Below, piece after piece: positions 60,995-64,000 of a DNA stretch of 64,000 bases. Origin of the DNA: Pseudoxanthomonas spadix (GTDB lineage: Bacteria; Pseudomonadota; Gammaproteobacteria; Xanthomonadales; Xanthomonadaceae); assembly GCF_003703395.1 (NCBI RefSeq), contig NZ_RDQN01000003.1, forward strand, positions 248,001 through 312,000, given 5' to 3'. Made by a program: the position numbers and the translations under genes. Position 1 is the first letter of the stretch. The number at the start of each line of letters is the position of its first letter. The notes under the pieces are model-generated. The model had not been told where the DNA came from. It saw nothing but the letters and a program-made list of their open reading frames with translations, and ran no database searches.

Positions 60995-61201
60995 GGGAGC
61001 CTCCTGTAGGTTTCAAAGGAAATCTTACTTCCTTACTTCATTCCCAGCAAACACGCCTTGGGCGCCAAAAGGTCAGCCCCGGCGTCCATCAGCGATCCAG
61101 CCGCAGTGGCCCGGCATTGACCGGGCAAGGCAGGCGCGCGAGGCCGCGTCGCGGCGTTTAGAATTGGCGTTCTTTCTTTTCCAGCACCCCTGATCGCCTT
61201 C

Positions 61202-62101
61202 ATGACCACTTCCCACGCCCCCCTGCGCGGTAGCATCGTCGCGCTCGTCACCCCCATGCACCAGGACGGCAGCGTCGACTACGCCGCCCTGCGCAAATTG
61301 GTGGACTGGCACGTGGCCGAAGGCACCGACTGCATCGGCGTGGTCGGCACCACCGGCGAGTCGCCCACGGTCAACGTGGACGAACACTGCCAGATCATCC
61401 GGGTCGCGGTCGAACAGGCCGCCGGCCGGGTGCCGGTGATGGCCGGCTGCGGCGGCAATTCCACCGCCGAGGCGATCGCACTGGCCCGGTTTGCGCGCGA
61501 AGTCGGCGCCGACAGCCAGCTGCAGGTGGTGCCCTACTACAACAAGCCCGGCCAGGAAGGGCAGTACCGCCACTTCGCCGCCATTGCCGAGGCCACCGGC
61601 GATCTGCCGATCGTGCTCTACAACGTGCCCGGCCGGACCGTGGCCGACCTGCAGCACGACACCGTGCTGCGCCTGGCCCAGGTGCCGGGCATCGTCGGCA
61701 TCAAGGAAGCCACCGGCAACATCGAACGGGCGCAGTGGCTGATCCGCGAGGCGCCGCCGGGGTTTTCGATCTATTCCGGCGACGATGCCACCGCCGTGGC
61801 GCTGATGCTGTGCGGCGGCCACGGCAACGTCAGCGTGACCGCCAACGTCGCCCCGCGCCTGATGCACGATCTGTGCATGGCCGCCCTGGCCGGCGATGTC
61901 GCCACCGCGATGTCGATCCAGCTGCGCCTGCTGCCGCTGCACAGGCAGCTGTTCGTCGAATCCAACCCGATCCCGGTCAAGTGGGCGGTCTCGCGCCTGG
62001 GCCGGTGCGGCGGCACCCTGCGCCTGCCGCTGACCGAGCTGGAGCCGGGCAACCAGGCCCGGGTGGAAGCGGCCCTGCGCGGAGCGGGCCTGCTGGCATA
62101 A
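61202..62101 (+). CDS. dapA: 4-hydroxy-tetrahydrodipicolinate synthase
   Basis: A 299-residue class I aldolase that condenses pyruvate with aspartate semialdehyde in lysine and diaminopimelate synthesis. The signature [16 protein letters not shown] [16 protein letters not shown], the tyrosine in [11 protein letters not shown] and the Schiff-base lysine in VGIKEATGN are intact, as are GDD and the end region. It appears monocistronic, 148 bases before the next gene. Confidence 0.95.
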   Translation: MTTSHAPLRGSIVALVTPMHQDGSVDYAALRKLVDWHVAEGTDCIGVVGTTGESPTVNVDEHCQIIRVAVEQAAGRVPVMAGCGGNSTAEAIALARFAREVGADSQLQVVPYYNKPGQEGQYRHFAAIAEATGDLPIVLYNVPGRTVADLQHDTVLRLAQVPGIVGIKEATGNIERAQWLIREAPPGFSIYSGDDATAVALMLCGGHGNVSVTANVAPRLMHDLCMAALAGDVATAMSIQLRLLPLHRQLFVESNPIPVKWAVSRLGRCGGTLRLPLTELEPGNQARVEAALRGAGLLA

Positions 62102-62249
62102 GCCAGCGAGCCGGCCCATCAGCGCCCGGCCTGCGCCGCGGTGTCCGGGCGCAGCCCCATGACGCGCGGTCGCGGGGACCGGCGCGCCGGCGCGCGGGCA
62201 CCGCATGCTGCCGAAGCGTCAGACGTGACAGAATTCGCCGGATTGGTTC

Positions 62250-63551
62250 ATGGAACAGACCCTGAAGATGGCCGCCGTCCCCACCACCGCCCCCGCCAAT
62301 TCGCCTGCCCGCGTGCTGCTGGCCAGCCTGATGGGCACCACCATCGAGTTCTTCGACTTCTACATCTACGCCACCGCCGCGGTGCTGGTGTTCCCGAAGC
62401 TGTTCTTCCCGCAGGGCGATCCGGTCGCCGCGCAGCTGGCTTCGCTTGCCACCTTCGCAGTGGCCTTTGTGGCGCGGCCGTTCGGCTCGGCGCTGTTTGG
62501 CCACTTCGGTGACCGCATCGGCCGCAAGGCCACGCTGGTGGCCGCGCTGCTGACCATGGGCATCTCCACCGTGGTGATCGGCCTGCTGCCCACCTACGGC
62601 ACCATCGGCGTGATCGCGCCGGCGCTGCTGACCCTGTGCCGCTTTGGCCAGGGCATCGGCCTGGGCGGGGAATGGGGCGGGGCGGTGCTGCTGGCCACCG
62701 AAAACGCACCGCCAGGCAAGCGCGGCTGGTATGGCATGTTCCCGCAGCTGGGCGCGCCGCTGGGCTTTCTGCTGTCGGCGGCAACCTTCCTGATCATGGG
62801 CGCCACGCTGAGCCCGGAGCAGTTCATCGGCTGGGGCTGGCGGGTGCCGTTCATCGCCTCGGCGCTGCTGGTGATCATCGGCCTGTGGGTGCGCCTGAGC
62901 ATCAACGAGACCCCGGCCTTCCAGCAGGCGATCGAACGCAACGTGCGCCTGCGGGTGCCGTTTCGCGCGGTGTTCTCCCAGCACCTGGGGCCGCTGGTGC
63001 TGGGCACCCTGGGCGCGCTGGCGACCTTCGTCCTGTTCTACATCATGACCGTGTTCGCGCTGGGCTACGGCACCGGCATCCTCGGCTACAGCCGTCAGCA
63101 ATTCCTGCTGCTGCAGATGGTGGCCATGCTGTTCTTCGCCGCGGGCATCCCGCTCTCGGCGCTGTACGGTGACCGCACCACCGCACGCGGGGCGATGCTG
63201 GTGGCCAGCGTCGGCATCCTGGTGTTTGGCCAGCTGTTCGGCCCGCTGTTCCAGGCCGGGCACGTGGTCCAGGTGGCGATCTTCCTGTGCATCGGTTTGT
63301 TCATCATGGGCTGGACCTACGGCCCGGTCGGCACCCTGCTGGCCGAGGTCTACCCGACCGAAGTGCGCTACACCGGCTCGTCCCTGTCGTTCAACCTGGC
63401 CAGCGTGCTGGGCGCGGCGCCGGCGCCGTACGTGGCCACCTGGCTTGCGAGCAACTACGGCGTGCAGATGGTGGGTTACTACCTTAGCGCCGCGGCCCTG
63501 GTCACGATCCTGGCGCTGCTGGCGGTGCAGCGCCACCCCAGCGTCAAGTAG
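62250..63551 (+). CDS. MHS-family metabolite:H+ symporter
   Basis: A 433-residue transporter of the metabolite:proton symporter branch of MFS, relatives of ProP, KgtP and ShiA. Family marks: LASLMGTTIEFFDFYIYATA in the first helix, FGHFGDRIGRKATLV as motif A, CRFGQGIGLGGEWGGAVLLA and the twelfth-helix region. The likely substrates are organic acids or osmolytes; the exact one is not predictable. It follows dapA but with a gap, so co-transcription is uncertain. Confidence 0.88.
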   Translation: MEQTLKMAAVPTTAPANSPARVLLASLMGTTIEFFDFYIYATAAVLVFPKLFFPQGDPVAAQLASLATFAVAFVARPFGSALFGHFGDRIGRKATLVAALLTMGISTVVIGLLPTYGTIGVIAPALLTLCRFGQGIGLGGEWGGAVLLATENAPPGKRGWYGMFPQLGAPLGFLLSAATFLIMGATLSPEQFIGWGWRVPFIASALLVIIGLWVRLSINETPAFQQAIERNVRLRVPFRAVFSQHLGPLVLGTLGALATFVLFYIMTVFALGYGTGILGYSRQQFLLLQMVAMLFFAAGIPLSALYGDRTTARGAMLVASVGILVFGQLFGPLFQAGHVVQVAIFLCIGLFIMGWTYGPVGTLLAEVYPTEVRYTGSSLSFNLASVLGAAPAPYVATWLASNYGVQMVGYYLSAAALVTILALLAVQRHPSVK

Positions 63552-63701
63552 GAGTCAGCTCACGAAATTCGTTCAAACGCATGCCGAAACCGCCCGTGCT
63601 CTTCAATCAACCCCAGTGCAACGCGCGGGCCGGGTGCGTCGACGAATTTGCAGATCCAACGCCGTGAAGGGTCAGCACGAGCAAAGCAGGCATGGGACGA
63701 C

Positions 63702-64000
63702 TCATGGGTGAGAAGCGTCGTCGTTGTTGCGCACGGTGCCCAGTAACTGCAACAAGTTGGGGAGCGCGGTTTGCACCGTCTCCCACACCACGTCGAGGTT
63801 GATGTCGAAGTAGCCGTGGGCGATGCGGTTGCGCATGCCACGCATACTCCGCCACGGCACGTCGGGATGGGCCTGGGTGAACTCGGCGTAGCCATCCATC
63901 ACCTTGGTGGCGGCCTCACCGATGACGATGAGGCTCATGACGACCGCCTGCTGGGTGCGCTTGTCGGCAAGGAAGTCGCCCTTGCTCAAACCGTCCACAA
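63702..64000 (-). CDS. HepT-like (DUF86) ribonuclease toxin, partial
   Basis: About 98 residues from the window edge to the stop. The segment MRNRIAHGYFDINLDVVWE holds the Rx4HxY active-site motif of HepT, and SLIVIGEAATKVMDGYAE is the conserved helix. HepT is the toxin of the HepT/MntA type VII toxin-antitoxin system, in which the MntA nucleotidyltransferase antitoxin modifies the toxin tyrosine. MntA would lie just beyond the window on this strand. The N-terminus is missing because the sequence ends. Confidence 0.82.
   Translation of the reverse strand, partial: VDGLSKGDFLADKRTQQAVVMSLIVIGEAATKVMDGYAEFTQAHPDVPWRSMRGMRNRIAHGYFDINLDVVWETVQTALPNLLQLLGTVRNNDDASHP

Noticed and set aside
63552-63701. 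Possible protein remnant after the HepT-like gene (minus strand, SRRWICKFVDAPGPRVALG)
   Set aside because: It faintly recalls the C-terminal tail of type I restriction R-subunit-like proteins, but the match is too short and weak to list.

Overview
This is a very GC-rich, densely coding bacterial chromosome segment. The gene set (lexA2-imuA-imuB-dnaE2 mutagenesis operon, CreBC, DUF3175, DUF6496, large-subunit KatE catalase, Lhr-like helicase, tandem glycine riboswitch) and the families of short extragenic palindromic repeats point to a gammaproteobacterium of the Xanthomonadaceae (Xanthomonas / Stenotrophomonas / Pseudoxanthomonas group). That is an inference from family recognition; no search was run. 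No tRNA, rRNA, CRISPR array, phage or complete insertion sequence was seen.

Layout. 1-2.1 kb: end of an FtsH-like protease, a frameshifted ParE-type toxin relic, an Mrr-fold membrane protein and a glycosidase C-terminal scrap. 2.1-6.1 kb: an EAL phosphodiesterase, a DUF763 protein and a drug-type MFS pump. 6.1-13.5 kb: a Doc/AbrB toxin-antitoxin pair diverges from lexA2-imuA-imuB-dnaE2-alkB, an SOS mutagenesis operon with an added direct-reversal repair gene. 13.6-22.2 kb: a second Mrr-fold membrane protein with its catalytic residues lost, several small basic or proline-rich stress-type proteins (DUF6496, DUF4142), a PAS hybrid histidine kinase, catalase and a diguanylate cyclase. 22.2-30.3 kb: gcvP under a tandem glycine riboswitch, a Bcr/CflA pump, a BaiN-type flavoprotein, YaeQ, an RluA-type pseudouridine synthase and a cold-shock protein. 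30.4-41.5 kb: SelO, Apt, DbpA, a barstar gene with a probable barnase relic, an M14 peptidase, a rhomboid protein, two small proteins, a lipoprotein, Cfa and a DUF3175 protein. 41.6-52 kb: an Lhr-type helicase converging on mfd, separated by 2.27 kb of nested palindromic repeats. 52-56 kb: a GNAT enzyme, RlmJ and CreBC. 56.4-60.2 kb: a polyamine or omega-amino-acid catabolic module (aminotransferase, PuuR-like regulator, PuuC-like dehydrogenase). 60.3-64 kb: a PIN/AbrB toxin-antitoxin pair, dapA, an MHS-family transporter and a HepT-like toxin cut by the window edge.

The most unusual theme is one family of hairpin repeats (paired hairpins of the CTCTCCC/GGGAGAG and CTTCTCCC/GGGAGAAG type flanking GTGAGGG ... 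CCCTCA). It occurs as an expanded array between lhr and mfd, once between puuR and puuC, as an in-frame insertion in mfd, and as an in-frame half-copy in gcvP. A second family (CGTCATCCCCGC ... GCGGGAATGACG) sits in the gcvP leader between riboswitch and start codon, with a possible degenerate half-copy in the lhr frame. Repeats that are translated inside essential-type genes recall the Rickettsia palindromic elements. Repair and genome-stability genes are also over-represented (imuA-imuB-dnaE2-alkB, mfd, lhr, the Mrr-like proteins).
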